A DNA stretch of 64,000 nt from Sphingosinicella microcystinivorans (GTDB lineage Bacteria > Pseudomonadota > Alphaproteobacteria > Sphingomonadales > Sphingomonadaceae): positions 4,355,501-4,419,500 of the forward strand of contig NZ_CP116005.1 in assembly GCF_027941835.1 (NCBI RefSeq), written 5' to 3'. A program made the position numbers and the translations under genes. Each line of letters begins with the position of its first letter. Position 1 is the stretch's first letter. Shown piece by piece: positions 25,508-34,358 of this stretch. Under the pieces are notes generated by a model. The model was given only the letters and a program-made list of their open reading frames with translations, ran no database searches and was not told the DNA's origin.

Positions 25508-27841
25508 GTGACGCACAAGGAGGCGGGAACCATTCAGAACGGCTTGAAGGCGGTGCAGGGCTCGTTCCTTGCGCTGTCCTGTGTGGGCTTCATCGCATCG
25601 ACGCAAACGGCGGCCGCGCAGGAAACCGCGCAGGACGAGGCCCGGCCTCCGCGGCTCGGCAGCGTGACCGTCACGGACACGGCCATCGACGAAAGCTACA
25701 ACCGCGCGGAGATCGCGTCCGACAAGGCCACCGCGCCTCTTCTCGACACACCGCAGACCGTGAGCGTGGTATCGCAGGAAGTCATCCGCGAACGCGGCGC
25801 GCGGACGCTCAGCGAGGTGCTCCGCAACACCCCCGGCATCAGCTTCGATGCGGGCGAGAACGGCTTCGGCACCTCCAGCAACAATTTCACGCTGCGCGGC
25901 TTCGACAGCAGCGGCAGCGTCTTCGTGGACAACGCTCGCGATTCCGGCAGCTACACGCGCGACATGTTCAACGTCGAAACCGTGGAGGTGGTGAAGGGCG
26001 CCGCCGCCGACAACGGCCGCGGCAGCGCAGGCGGCTACGTCAACATCGTCACCAAGAAACCGTCTCTCGACGCGTTCATCACCGGCGACGTCAGCTTCGG
26101 TTTCGACGATTACGGCACGAAAGCGCGCAAGCGCGGCAGCGTCGACATCAACCAGCCGGTCGGCGCCGGCGCGGCCATCCGTCTGAGCGCCGTCGTCGAG
26201 GACAGCGGCGTGGCCGGGCGCGACCTCGCGAAAAACAAGCTCTGGGGCATCGCGCCCTCCGTGGGCTTCGGCCTCGACGGCCGCCTGCGCGTGATCGCGT
26301 CGTGGGAGCATGTGGAGCGCGACGACCGGCCCGACTGGGGCGTGCCGGGCGCGACGGTCAAGAAACTGATCACCTACAGCCCCGTCACCGAAGGGGTGAA
26401 GCGCGACACCTACTACGGCCTCGTGACGGACTACGACGATTCGACCAGCGACGCCGTGTTCGGCCGGATCGAGCTCGACGCCTGGGACGGTGCCGTGCTC
26501 AGCAACCAGACGCGCTGGACGCGCGTGAAGCGCAACGCGCGGTTCACGACGCCGAGCGGCAACTTCAATGCCGTAGCCGGTACGATAGGCACGCAGACGC
26601 TGTTCTACGACCGCGTGAACAAGAGCATTTCGAACCTCACCAACCTGTCCACGCGCTTCGATACCGGCGGCATCGGCCATTCCATCGCCGCCGGCGTGGA
26701 ACTGACACGTGAGAGGTCCGACGCCGTCCGGCCGGGCAACGCCGTTCCCGGACCGGGAACCGTCGACGTGTTCGATCCCGACCCGCGCCGCGTCGGCGCA
26801 GCCGAGCCGAACCCGGCGCAAACCGAATTTGCAAAGGCGACGATTGACACCTTCGCCTTCTACCTGAACGACACGATCTCGTTCGGCGAACAGTTCCAGA
26901 TCACCGGCGGCATCCGCGGCGAGGCCTATGATGCCGATCTTTCCAGTCTCGACCTCAACGGGCTGCCGATCGACGGTGCGCCCGCCAGCGGCTTCAAGCA
27001 GTCCAAGTTCTCGTGGAGCGGCAGGATCGGTGCCGTCTACAAGCCGGTCGAGGCCGCCAGCCTCTACGTGTCGTTCGGCACGTCGACGCTGCCGCCCGGC
27101 TCCTACCTCTCCAACCCCGACATCTCGCGGCGCGGCGACAATGCCTTCCCCGGCCTTGTGCCGGGTGCGAAGCCTGTTCGCTCGCACAACTACGAAGCCG
27201 GCGTGAAATGGGACTTCCTCGGCGGCGCCCTTTCGACGACCGCAGCGGCGTTCCGCACCGAAAAGCGTAACGTGCCCGTGGCAGACGCAGACGGAGAAGT
27301 CGCCGGCTACCACAAGCAGATCGTGCAAGGCGTCGAGCTCGGCGTCGCGGGCGCGGTGACGCCAGCGTGGAACATCTTCGGCGGCGTGCTGATCATGGAC
27401 AGCAAGCGCAAGATCAGCGACGCAATGGAAGCCGTGCGTGCCGCCGCCAACCCGGACGACTACCCCGCGGATTTCCCCGCGTCAGACCTGAACGGTGACC
27501 GGCTGGCGTTCACGCCGAACTTTTCGGCAAGCCTGTGGACGACCTATCGTCTCCCGTTCGGCCTCACCATCGGCGGCGGCCTGCAACATCAGGGATCGTC
27601 CTACCTCGGCCGGCCGGACGATGCGAGCCGCATCATCGCGAACGGCCGTTATGGCAAGCTGCCGGCCTACACGCTCTTCAACGCGCTGCTCGGCTATGAC
27701 ATCACCGAGAACATCGAGCTGCGCCTCAACGTCGATAACATCGCGAACAAGAAATACGCTGTGACGACCAACTGGAATGGCAGCCGCGCTTCGCTCGGCG
27801 CGCCGCGTACATACATGATCAGCGCCGGTTTCTCGTTCTGA
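25508..27841 (+). CDS. TonB-dependent siderophore receptor (Fiu/PiuA type)
   Basis: The 777-residue outer-membrane receptor begins with GTG at 25508 and a signal peptide ending near AAAQE (residue 38). TonB box and plug follow: LGSVTVTDTAI, LLDTPQTVSVVSQEVIRERGARTLSEVLRNTPGI, FTLRGFDSSGSVFVDNARD and GSAGGYVNIVTKKP. The barrel ends YMISAGFSF. The sequence and the PiuC gene directly downstream resemble the catecholate receptor pair PiuA/PiuC, so uptake of an iron catecholate is the best guess. A candidate Fur box lies in the leader, and a strong intrinsic terminator follows the stop, although the downstream genes may be read through. Confidence 0.93.
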   Translation: MTHKEAGTIQNGLKAVQGSFLALSCVGFIASTQTAAAQETAQDEARPPRLGSVTVTDTAIDESYNRAEIASDKATAPLLDTPQTVSVVSQEVIRERGARTLSEVLRNTPGISFDAGENGFGTSSNNFTLRGFDSSGSVFVDNARDSGSYTRDMFNVETVEVVKGAAADNGRGSAGGYVNIVTKKPSLDAFITGDVSFGFDDYGTKARKRGSVDINQPVGAGAAIRLSAVVEDSGVAGRDLAKNKLWGIAPSVGFGLDGRLRVIASWEHVERDDRPDWGVPGATVKKLITYSPVTEGVKRDTYYGLVTDYDDSTSDAVFGRIELDAWDGAVLSNQTRWTRVKRNARFTTPSGNFNAVAGTIGTQTLFYDRVNKSISNLTNLSTRFDTGGIGHSIAAGVELTRERSDAVRPGNAVPGPGTVDVFDPDPRRVGAAEPNPAQTEFAKATIDTFAFYLNDTISFGEQFQITGGIRGEAYDADLSSLDLNGLPIDGAPASGFKQSKFSWSGRIGAVYKPVEAASLYVSFGTSTLPPGSYLSNPDISRRGDNAFPGLVPGAKPVRSHNYEAGVKWDFLGGALSTTAAAFRTEKRNVPVADADGEVAGYHKQIVQGVELGVAGAVTPAWNIFGGVLIMDSKRKISDAMEAVRAAANPDDYPADFPASDLNGDRLAFTPNFSASLWTTYRLPFGLTIGGGLQHQGSSYLGRPDDASRIIANGRYGKLPAYTLFNALLGYDITENIELRLNVDNIANKKYAVTTNWNGSRASLGAPRTYMISAGFSF

Positions 27842-27849
27842 TGCCATTG

Positions 27850-27880
27850 AGGCCTGCCCCAGCGGCGGGGCGGGCCTTTA
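27850..27880 (+). terminator. Intrinsic terminator after the siderophore receptor
   Basis: AGGCCTGCCCC pairs with GGGGCGGGCCT through 11 base pairs including one G-U wobble, around a six-base loop, and is followed by TTA. It begins eight bases after the receptor stop. It would attenuate transcription into the hydroxylase gene at 27913. Confidence 0.75.
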
Positions 27881-27912
27881 CATCGCGCGGCTCCCCTCCG
27901 ATGCTGTGAGCA

Positions 27913-28578
27913 ATGCTCGAAATTCCCGACCTGCTGACACCGGGCGAGGCCGCGTACTGCCGGAGCCGTCTTGAGGCGGCTGCGTGGCACGACGGCCGCC
28001 TGACGGCCGGGCACGGCGCCATCCACGCCAAGCGCAACCAGCAGCTTGCCGACGACGATCCGCTGGCCTCGGAACTGGGTGCGCTGATCCTGAAGCGTCT
28101 GGCGGCATCCGAACGCTTCATGGCCGCGGCGCTTCCCCACAAGATCCTCCCGCCGCGTTTCAACCGCTATGCGGGTGCGGGCACCTACGGCGACCATATC
28201 GACAATGCGGTGTTCCGCCTTCCCCGCGGCGCAGGGCATGTCCGCAGCGATCTTTCGGCCACATTGTTCTTTTCCGAGCCCGGCACTTACGAAGGCGGCG
28301 AACTCGTCATTCAGGCGGGATCGGTCGAACAGCGCGTGAAACTGCCCGCCGGACACCTGATCCTCTATCCGGCAAGCACGCTCCACCGTGTGACTCCGGT
28401 GACGCGAGGCGCGCGCCTCGCGGCTTTCTTCTGGATCGAAAGCATGGTGCGGGAGGTGAACCGGCGGCGGATTCTGCTGGAACTCCACGATGCCGTGAGG
28501 ATGGTGGAGGATGGCCCGGCAAGGGACCGGCTGGTCCATGCGCGTGAAATGCTGCTGCGCGAGTGGGTCGAGGCATGA
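27913..28578 (+). CDS. piuC: Fe(II)/2-oxoglutarate-dependent PKHD-type hydroxylase (PiuC/YbiX)
   Basis: The 221-residue protein matches the PKHD-type hydroxylase family in length and motifs. The iron ligands are the HID motif in [17 protein letters not shown] and the distal His in [14 protein letters not shown], whose arginine would bind 2-oxoglutarate. Family members (PiuC, YbiX) sit next to catecholate receptors, are Fur-repressed, and have an unknown exact role in iron acquisition. Here the gene lies 71 bases after the receptor and overlaps the next gene by four bases (ATGA), so it is coupled to the flavin oxidase. The protein is cytoplasmic, with no signal. Confidence 0.92.
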   Translation: MLEIPDLLTPGEAAYCRSRLEAAAWHDGRLTAGHGAIHAKRNQQLADDDPLASELGALILKRLAASERFMAAALPHKILPPRFNRYAGAGTYGDHIDNAVFRLPRGAGHVRSDLSATLFFSEPGTYEGGELVIQAGSVEQRVKLPAGHLILYPASTLHRVTPVTRGARLAAFFWIESMVREVNRRRILLELHDAVRMVEDGPARDRLVHAREMLLREWVEA

Positions 28579-29732
28579 CCGCGACCGCCCCGCTTCCAAA
28601 GCTCGAAGCCATTCCGCCGTCCGTGGTCGCCGTCGCCGACTACGAACCGCTGGCGCGGGAGCGCATGACGGAAAGCGCGTGGGCCTATATCGCGGGCGGT
28701 GTCGAGGACGAATGGGGGCTCGCGGAGAATACCGCCGCGTTCCGCCGCATCCTGCTGCGGACGCGGGTGCTTCGCGATCTTTCCGCCGGCCATACGCGGG
28801 TGGACCTCTTCGGGCACACGTATGGCTTCCCCATCCTGCTCGCGCCGGTCGCATTCCAGAAACTGGTGCACCCTGAGGGAGAGGCGGCAACCGCGCTGGC
28901 CGCGTCCGCGCTCGGGGCGGGCATGGTGGTCAGCACGCAAGCGAGCGTGCCGCTGGAAGACATCGCCGCCGCCGCGGACGCGCCGCTCTGGTTCCAGCTC
29001 TACATCCAGCCGGACCGCGATTTCACCCATGCGCTGGTGAAGCGGGCGGAGGCCGCAGGGTATCGTGCGCTGGTCGTCACTGTCGACGCGCCGGTCAACG
29101 GAATGCGCAACCGGGAGGCCCGTGCCGGTTTCCGCCTGCCGCCGGACGTCGAGGCCGTGAACCTGCGCGGTATGAGGTCGCCGCCCTCGACACCCCCGCA
29201 GGGCCGGATGCTGCTCGGCAGTCCGCTGCTTGCCGGTGCTCCGCGCTGGCGCGATCTGGCATGGCTCAGATCGCTCACAAATCTCCCCGTTCTCGCCAAG
29301 GGCATCATGACCGCCGAAGATGCGCGCCGTGCCGTTCAGGAAGGCGTGGACGGCATCATCGTGTCCAATCACGGAGGCCGCGTTCTGGACACGCAGCCCG
29401 CGACCATCAGCGTGCTTCCCGAGATCGCCGATGCCGTGGGCGCCGATGTTCCCATCCTTCTCGACGGCGGCATCCGGCGGGGCAGCGACATCTTCAAGGC
29501 ATTGGCGCTCGGCGCGCGGGCCGTGCTCGTTGGCCGTCCTTATGTTTACGGCCTTGCGACCGCGGGAACGATCGGCGTTGCCCACGTCATTCAGATCCTT
29601 CGTGCGGAACTGGAGGTCACGATGGCCCTGACGGGTTGCGCGACATTGGATGAAATCGACGTCCATGCGATCCGTCGACTGTCGCCCCTTGAGATGATGC
29701 CCGCTGTTCCGGCTTTCCGCCCGGAGAACTGA
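28575..29732 (+). CDS. FMN-dependent alpha-hydroxy-acid oxidising protein (lactate oxidase/LldD family)
   Basis: The 385-residue enzyme is an FMN (S)-2-hydroxy-acid oxidase/dehydrogenase. Marks are [11 protein letters not shown] at the N-terminus, [50 protein letters not shown], the catalytic His in SNHGGRVLD and [20 protein letters not shown]. The start at 28575 is fixed by an ATGA overlap with the hydroxylase. The enzyme would turn lactate or another 2-hydroxy acid into the 2-oxo acid, with transfer to oxygen or quinone. Its place in an iron-linked operon is unexplained; it might process hydroxy-acid siderophore parts. It is convergent with the MalT-like regulator. Confidence 0.92.
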   Translation: MTATAPLPKLEAIPPSVVAVADYEPLARERMTESAWAYIAGGVEDEWGLAENTAAFRRILLRTRVLRDLSAGHTRVDLFGHTYGFPILLAPVAFQKLVHPEGEAATALAASALGAGMVVSTQASVPLEDIAAAADAPLWFQLYIQPDRDFTHALVKRAEAAGYRALVVTVDAPVNGMRNREARAGFRLPPDVEAVNLRGMRSPPSTPPQGRMLLGSPLLAGAPRWRDLAWLRSLTNLPVLAKGIMTAEDARRAVQEGVDGIIVSNHGGRVLDTQPATISVLPEIADAVGADVPILLDGGIRRGSDIFKALALGARAVLVGRPYVYGLATAGTIGVAHVIQILRAELEVTMALTGCATLDEIDVHAIRRLSPLEMMPAVPAFRPEN

Positions 29733-29760
29733 CCTTCCGGTTGCGGACCCGGATGCGCCC

Positions 29761-32505
29761 CTAAAGGTGAAAGTCGGCAGCGTCCGGCGCTTCCGATGAG
29801 CGCCGGGGCGGGCTGACGTATGGCGCGGCCTGACCGGAAACGAGGCCCCGCTCCGCCGCGATCCGCACCGCATCACGGCGCCGGGAAGCGCCGATTTTCC
29901 GGAAGACCGATTTCAGCCGGTATTTCACGGTATCGGGCGACATGCCGATGAGCCGGGCGATCTCCTTGTTCGAATGCCCCTGGCTCAGATACAGGAGCAC
30001 TTCGGCCTCCGCTTCGGTGAACGGCCCCTGCCCCGTCGCGACGCTCCGGCAGGTCGCCAGCGTTCTCGCCAGCGATTTCAGGAACTGGGCACGGAAACGG
30101 TCGACCTGCGGATCGGCGCGCATGGCGTCGTCGAGGCAGGGCTGCACGAACAGCCGCGCGTCCACGAACGGCCGCACGATGTCCTGGAACATCGCGATGC
30201 TGACGGCCTCGTCGAAGCAGTGCCGCGCGTCCTCGATCGCGCCGAGGCCGCGCATTCCCGCCGCCGCCAGTATGTTGACGTCGACCAGAAGCCGCCCCGC
30301 GCCGCGCTGGTCCGCCCATGCGCGCAGGCGGGCAAGCTCCTCCAGCGCGGCTTCGTAGGCGCCGGTGAACAGGCCGAGCCGGACCCGGCACAGCGACGCC
30401 GCCACGGCAACGGGGCGGTACTGCGGCGACTCCTCCGCCATCATGTCGGCGTACCGGTCGAGACCGGTCGCGTCGGCTGCGGCGCGCACGACCGCAGGCG
30501 AAACCCCTTCGGTCATCCTGAGATCGACCTCGCCGATGTCCGCGAGCTGCTCCAGTTGAACGAGGCGGCGGCGCCCCGCCACCCGCCGCGCCCTCGCGAC
30601 GACGTCGCACGCCTCGCCGAACGCGCCTTCGCCCGCCAGCGCCCCGGCTTCCGTGAAATAGGCGACCGCGTAGACATCCACCCAGCCGTCCGACTGCTCC
30701 ATGTGCGGCAGCGCCCACGACAGCAGCTCGCGCGCCTCGGCGACGCGATCCTGCTCGTAGAGGAGTTCCGCCTGAAACGCCGCGCAATTGGCGGCGAGGT
30801 CGGAACGCGCGCCGAAGTTCTCCACGATGGCCTGCCACGCGGCCTCGAGGATCGCCGCGGCCTCCTTCGATCTCCCCTGCGCGCGCTTGATCCGCGCTTC
30901 GAGAAAGCGGGTGAAGAGATCGCTGTAGAGCGAACCGCAGGCCTGATAGTGCTCGCGCGCGGCAAGCGTCGGTTGCAGCGCGCGTTCGAGCCATCCGCCC
31001 TCGAAATACTTGGCGCCGAGCGTTTCACTGATGTTGGCGAGCACGAGGTGATCGTTTGCCGGAAGCTTGCGGAGCAGCGCCTCGCGCGCGAGCAGGTCCT
31101 CGAACGTCATCGGCTGGTTTTCGTAGTCGGCGAGCGTCTCGCCCACGACCTGCATCTCGATGCGGATACCGGCGGAAAGCTCCGCCCGTTCGGCCTCGGC
31201 GGCGAGGCGGTCGTACTCGGCGCGCGCCGCGCCCAGTTCGCCCAGCTTGATCTGGAGGTACACCTGCGCCAGCGCGAGGCCGGGGCGCGAACGGATGAGC
31301 GTGCGCGGCAGCTTCGAAAGACCGCGCTCGACCACGCCCTGCAGGCCTTGCGGTATCAGCCGCCATCCGCCTGCATCCTCGATGATTCCGGCCAGCAGCG
31401 CGTCGTCCGAGGCCAGCATCGCGTGGTTCACGGCGTCGGCCACCATGCCGCGTTCGGCGAACCACTGCGCGATCCGCCGCTGGAGGGCGGAGTAGCCAGC
31501 GCGATCGGATCGTTCGAAGCGGTCGCGCAGATATTCGGCGAACAGCTGGTGATAGCGGTATTCGCGCCGTTCCCACGTCACCGGCGCCAGGAAGACGCCC
31601 TGCTGCTCCAGCCGTTCGAGCACCAGCCAGCCGTCCTGCCGGTCGCACAGCAGGTCGACCATCCCGCCGGTCAGCCGATCGAGCAGCGCGGTGCGGATGA
31701 CGATTTCCCGCGTCTCCTGCGGCAGCGTCATCAATACCTGTTCGGAAAGATAGCGGGCAAGATCGGTGCTGGACCCGCAATAGGCGTCGATCGCCCGCCC
31801 CGCGTCGCCGCCGCGCTTCAGCGACAGCGAGGCCAGCTGCACCGCGATCGGCCAGCCTTCGGTCCGGTCGAGAATGGTCTCGATGTCGGAGGCCGCCAGC
31901 CGCTCGTCCGTGCGGGCCAGCAAACTTTCCGCCTCCTCGAGGGAGAATTTCAGTTGATGCGCGGTAATTTCGAGAACTTGTCCCTCCGCCGCGAGCACGG
32001 ACTGGCCGAGCCTCGGATAGTCGCGCGAGGCGAAAACGAAGTGGCAGTTGGCGGGCGCAAGCCGGATCAGCCATTGCAGGAACGTCACCACGGGTTCGCT
32101 GTCGGCGTGGTGAAGGTCGTCGAGGATCAGGACGAAGGGCTTCGAACGGCCCGCGAGCCCGTTGATGATCGCGGAGAGCGCGGCGCGCGGCGGCAGGTCC
32201 GACGAGGAGGTTTTCCGGCTTCCCTCCCGGGCATCGCTGTGGATGGCGATCAGGAGGTAGCGCACCAGCCGTTTCAGGTCGCGGTCGTCGCGCTCGAGCG
32301 TCAGCCAGGCCACCTGCGCGGCGGCCGGGGCGAGACTGCCGCGCCACTGGGCGAGCAGGCTGGTCTTCCCGTATCCGGCGGGCGCGTGGACGAGCGTGAG
32401 ACGATGCGACAAGGCGCAGTCCAGCTGACGCAGCAGAAGGCCGCGGTGAAGCTGCTCACCCATCCATATCGGCGGATCGAACTTGGCGGCAATCACGTCA
32501 AGCAT
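29761..32505 (-). CDS. Large ATP-binding LuxR regulator (MalT/AcoK type, STAND ATPase)
   Basis: The 914-residue protein has an N-terminal STAND NTPase with the Walker A site HAPAGYGKTSLLAQW (about residue 41) and Walker B-like FVLILDDLHHADSE, a long TPR-like helical middle, and a C-terminal LuxR helix-turn-helix (EAEVLLYLSQGHSNKEIARL; SPDTVKYRLKSVFRKIGA). MalT-type proteins bind ATP and an inducer and activate promoters through repeated short boxes. It is divergent from the hydantoinase-type operon with a 227-base shared region that contains three ACCCGT direct repeats. It is the likely activator of that operon; the inducer is unknown. Confidence 0.93.
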   Translation of the reverse strand: MLDVIAAKFDPPIWMGEQLHRGLLLRQLDCALSHRLTLVHAPAGYGKTSLLAQWRGSLAPAAAQVAWLTLERDDRDLKRLVRYLLIAIHSDAREGSRKTSSSDLPPRAALSAIINGLAGRSKPFVLILDDLHHADSEPVVTFLQWLIRLAPANCHFVFASRDYPRLGQSVLAAEGQVLEITAHQLKFSLEEAESLLARTDERLAASDIETILDRTEGWPIAVQLASLSLKRGGDAGRAIDAYCGSSTDLARYLSEQVLMTLPQETREIVIRTALLDRLTGGMVDLLCDRQDGWLVLERLEQQGVFLAPVTWERREYRYHQLFAEYLRDRFERSDRAGYSALQRRIAQWFAERGMVADAVNHAMLASDDALLAGIIEDAGGWRLIPQGLQGVVERGLSKLPRTLIRSRPGLALAQVYLQIKLGELGAARAEYDRLAAEAERAELSAGIRIEMQVVGETLADYENQPMTFEDLLAREALLRKLPANDHLVLANISETLGAKYFEGGWLERALQPTLAAREHYQACGSLYSDLFTRFLEARIKRAQGRSKEAAAILEAAWQAIVENFGARSDLAANCAAFQAELLYEQDRVAEARELLSWALPHMEQSDGWVDVYAVAYFTEAGALAGEGAFGEACDVVARARRVAGRRRLVQLEQLADIGEVDLRMTEGVSPAVVRAAADATGLDRYADMMAEESPQYRPVAVAASLCRVRLGLFTGAYEAALEELARLRAWADQRGAGRLLVDVNILAAAGMRGLGAIEDARHCFDEAVSIAMFQDIVRPFVDARLFVQPCLDDAMRADPQVDRFRAQFLKSLARTLATCRSVATGQGPFTEAEAEVLLYLSQGHSNKEIARLIGMSPDTVKYRLKSVFRKIGASRRRDAVRIAAERGLVSGQAAPYVSPPRRSSEAPDAADFHL

Positions 32506-32608
32506 ACGGCCTCGAACCTCGCGCGCGCGATTCTAGGGAAGAGGTTACGGATCGTGGGCAGGCATGGCAACCTGCCGGGGACCACGGGATACCGCCGCGG
32601 GCAAGGCC

Positions 32609-32658
32609 TTACCCGTATCGGACAGGTGCATTACCCGTTCGCGCCCGCTCGCACCCGT
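32609..32658. promoter_or_regulatory. Three ACCCGT direct repeats two helical turns apart
   Basis: ACCCGT occurs at 32611, 32633 and 32653, i.e. 22 and 20 bases apart, so all copies face the same side of the helix. The first two extend to TTACCCGT. They lie 75-125 bases upstream of the hydantoinase-type gene and 104-153 bases upstream of the MalT-like regulator. Arrays of short direct repeats are how MalT-type activators bind, so this is a candidate operator for the protein at 29761-32505. Confidence 0.45.
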
Positions 32659-32732
32659 AATTCGCGTTGCGTCCGGGGGGCACCCCCTTCAAATCCCCGA
32701 AAGTTTGCGGGCGGCGCTTCAAGGAGGATCGG

Positions 32733-34358
32733 GTGCGTATTGGTGTCGATGTCGGCGGAACGAACACCGACGCCGTCCTGATCGACGGCCTGCGGATCGT
32801 CGCATCGAACAAGCAGCCGACGACGCCCGACGTCAGCAGTGGCGTTTCGGCCGCCGTCCGCGCCGTGCTTGCGGATCGGGACGTCGCGCCCGGTGCGATC
32901 ACGGCCGTGATGATCGGCACGACGCATTTCACCAACGCGCTCGTTGAGGCGAACCGGCTCGACCGCGTCGCCGTCATGCGGCTGGCAAGCCCATCCGGCG
33001 AAGCGCTGCCGCCGTTCACGGGCTGGCCCGAAGCCCTTGCGAAACGGATTTGCGGGGAGATATTCCTGCTGCCCGGCGGCTACGAATTCGATGGCCGCGA
33101 GATTTCCGCCTTCAACGAGGCCCGCGTCCGCGCCGCCGCACGGCACTGCCGGGAACGCGGCATCGAGAGCATCGCCGTCAGCAGCGCATTCGCGCCGATC
33201 AATTCGGCCATGGAAGAGCGTGCCGCGCAGGTGATCCGCCGCGAGCATCCGGCGGCGAGCATCAGCCTGTCGCACACGATCGGGCGGCTGGGGCTGATCG
33301 AGCGCGAGAACGGCGTGATCCTGAACGCGGCGCTCACCAGCCTCGCCCGGCACGTCGTCGCCTCGCTCGAACGCGCCCTCAGCGAGCTGAAGCTGAGGGC
33401 GCCCCTCTTCATTTCCCAGAACGACGGCACCCTGATCTCGGCGGAGGATGCCGCGCGCTACCCCGTGATGACGATCGGTTCCGGCCCGACGAACAGTATG
33501 CGCGGCGCCGCCTTCCTCACCGGCATCAACGACGCCATCGTCATGGACGTGGGCGGAACCACCTGCGACGTCGGCGTGCTTTCAAAGGGTTTTCCACGCG
33601 AATCCTCGATTTCGGTCGATATCGGCGGTGTCCGCACCAATTTCCGGATGCCCGACATCCTTGCGATCGGCCTTGGCGGCGGCACGCGCATCCATCTCGA
33701 TCCGGGGCTCTACACGGCGGATGCGCTTGCTGCGTCCGATCTGCGCGTCGGCCCGGATTCGGTCGGCTACCGGATCGTGCAGGACGCGTTCCTGTTCGGC
33801 GGCGAGACGCTGACGGCAAGCGATGTCGCCGTCGCCGCCGGCCGCACGCATTTCGGAGACGCCTCGCGCATCCCCCCGCTCAGCGCCGCCGTGCAAGCCG
33901 CGATCTGGTCGCGTATACAGGCGATGTTCGCCGACAGCATTGATCGCATGAAGACGGCGCAGGGCGACGCCCCCATCATTGCCGTCGGCGGCGGGCATTT
34001 CCTGATCGACGACGATCTGCCGGGCGCGACGCAGGTGCTGCGGCCGCCCCATGCCTCGGTCGCCAACGCGGTCGGCGCCGCCATTGCCCAGATCGGGGCG
34101 CAGATCGAACAGATCGTGGACTACGATACCGTGCCGCGCCACGCGGCCCTCGAACGTATGCGTGAAGCCGTCACCACCCGGGTCGCCGCCAATGGCGGCG
34201 TGAGGGACAGCATCCAGATCGTCGACATGGAGGAGGTCTTCCTGAGCTATTTGCCGGGCCGATCGGCGCAGGTGCGGATGAAAGCGGTCGGCGACCTCGC
34301 TGAAACACCCTCGCCCGCTGCCGGGAACACGATCGCGGAGGCCAGCCATGCGCATTGA
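32733..34358 (+). CDS. Hydantoinase/oxoprolinase family protein (HyuA-like, short form)
   Basis: The 541-residue product is an ATP-dependent hydantoinase/5-oxoprolinase subunit A homologue. The N-terminal phosphate-binding motif IGVDVGGTNTDAVLIDG, TTHFTNALVE and the central VMDVGGTTCDVGVLSKG and GLGGGTRI motifs are all present. Full HyuA proteins are near 700 residues; the C-terminal third is missing here, which is normal for the form paired with DUF917 proteins. GTG at 32733 is chosen because GGAGG lies six bases before it. The protein overlaps the DUF917 gene by 11 bases. It probably hydrolyses or activates a cyclic amide (hydantoin, oxoproline or similar) at the cost of ATP, in the cytoplasm. 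Confidence 0.92.
   Translation: MRIGVDVGGTNTDAVLIDGLRIVASNKQPTTPDVSSGVSAAVRAVLADRDVAPGAITAVMIGTTHFTNALVEANRLDRVAVMRLASPSGEALPPFTGWPEALAKRICGEIFLLPGGYEFDGREISAFNEARVRAAARHCRERGIESIAVSSAFAPINSAMEERAAQVIRREHPAASISLSHTIGRLGLIERENGVILNAALTSLARHVVASLERALSELKLRAPLFISQNDGTLISAEDAARYPVMTIGSGPTNSMRGAAFLTGINDAIVMDVGGTTCDVGVLSKGFPRESSISVDIGGVRTNFRMPDILAIGLGGGTRIHLDPGLYTADALAASDLRVGPDSVGYRIVQDAFLFGGETLTASDVAVAAGRTHFGDASRIPPLSAAVQAAIWSRIQAMFADSIDRMKTAQGDAPIIAVGGGHFLIDDDLPGATQVLRPPHASVANAVGAAIAQIGAQIEQIVDYDTVPRHAALERMREAVTTRVAANGGVRDSIQIVDMEEVFLSYLPGRSAQVRMKAVGDLAETPSPAAGNTIAEASHAH

Noticed and set aside
29974-32781. Plus-strand open frame of 935 codons across the MalT-like regulator
   Set aside because: The minus-strand regulator has Walker A, Walker B and LuxR motifs; the plus frame has none.
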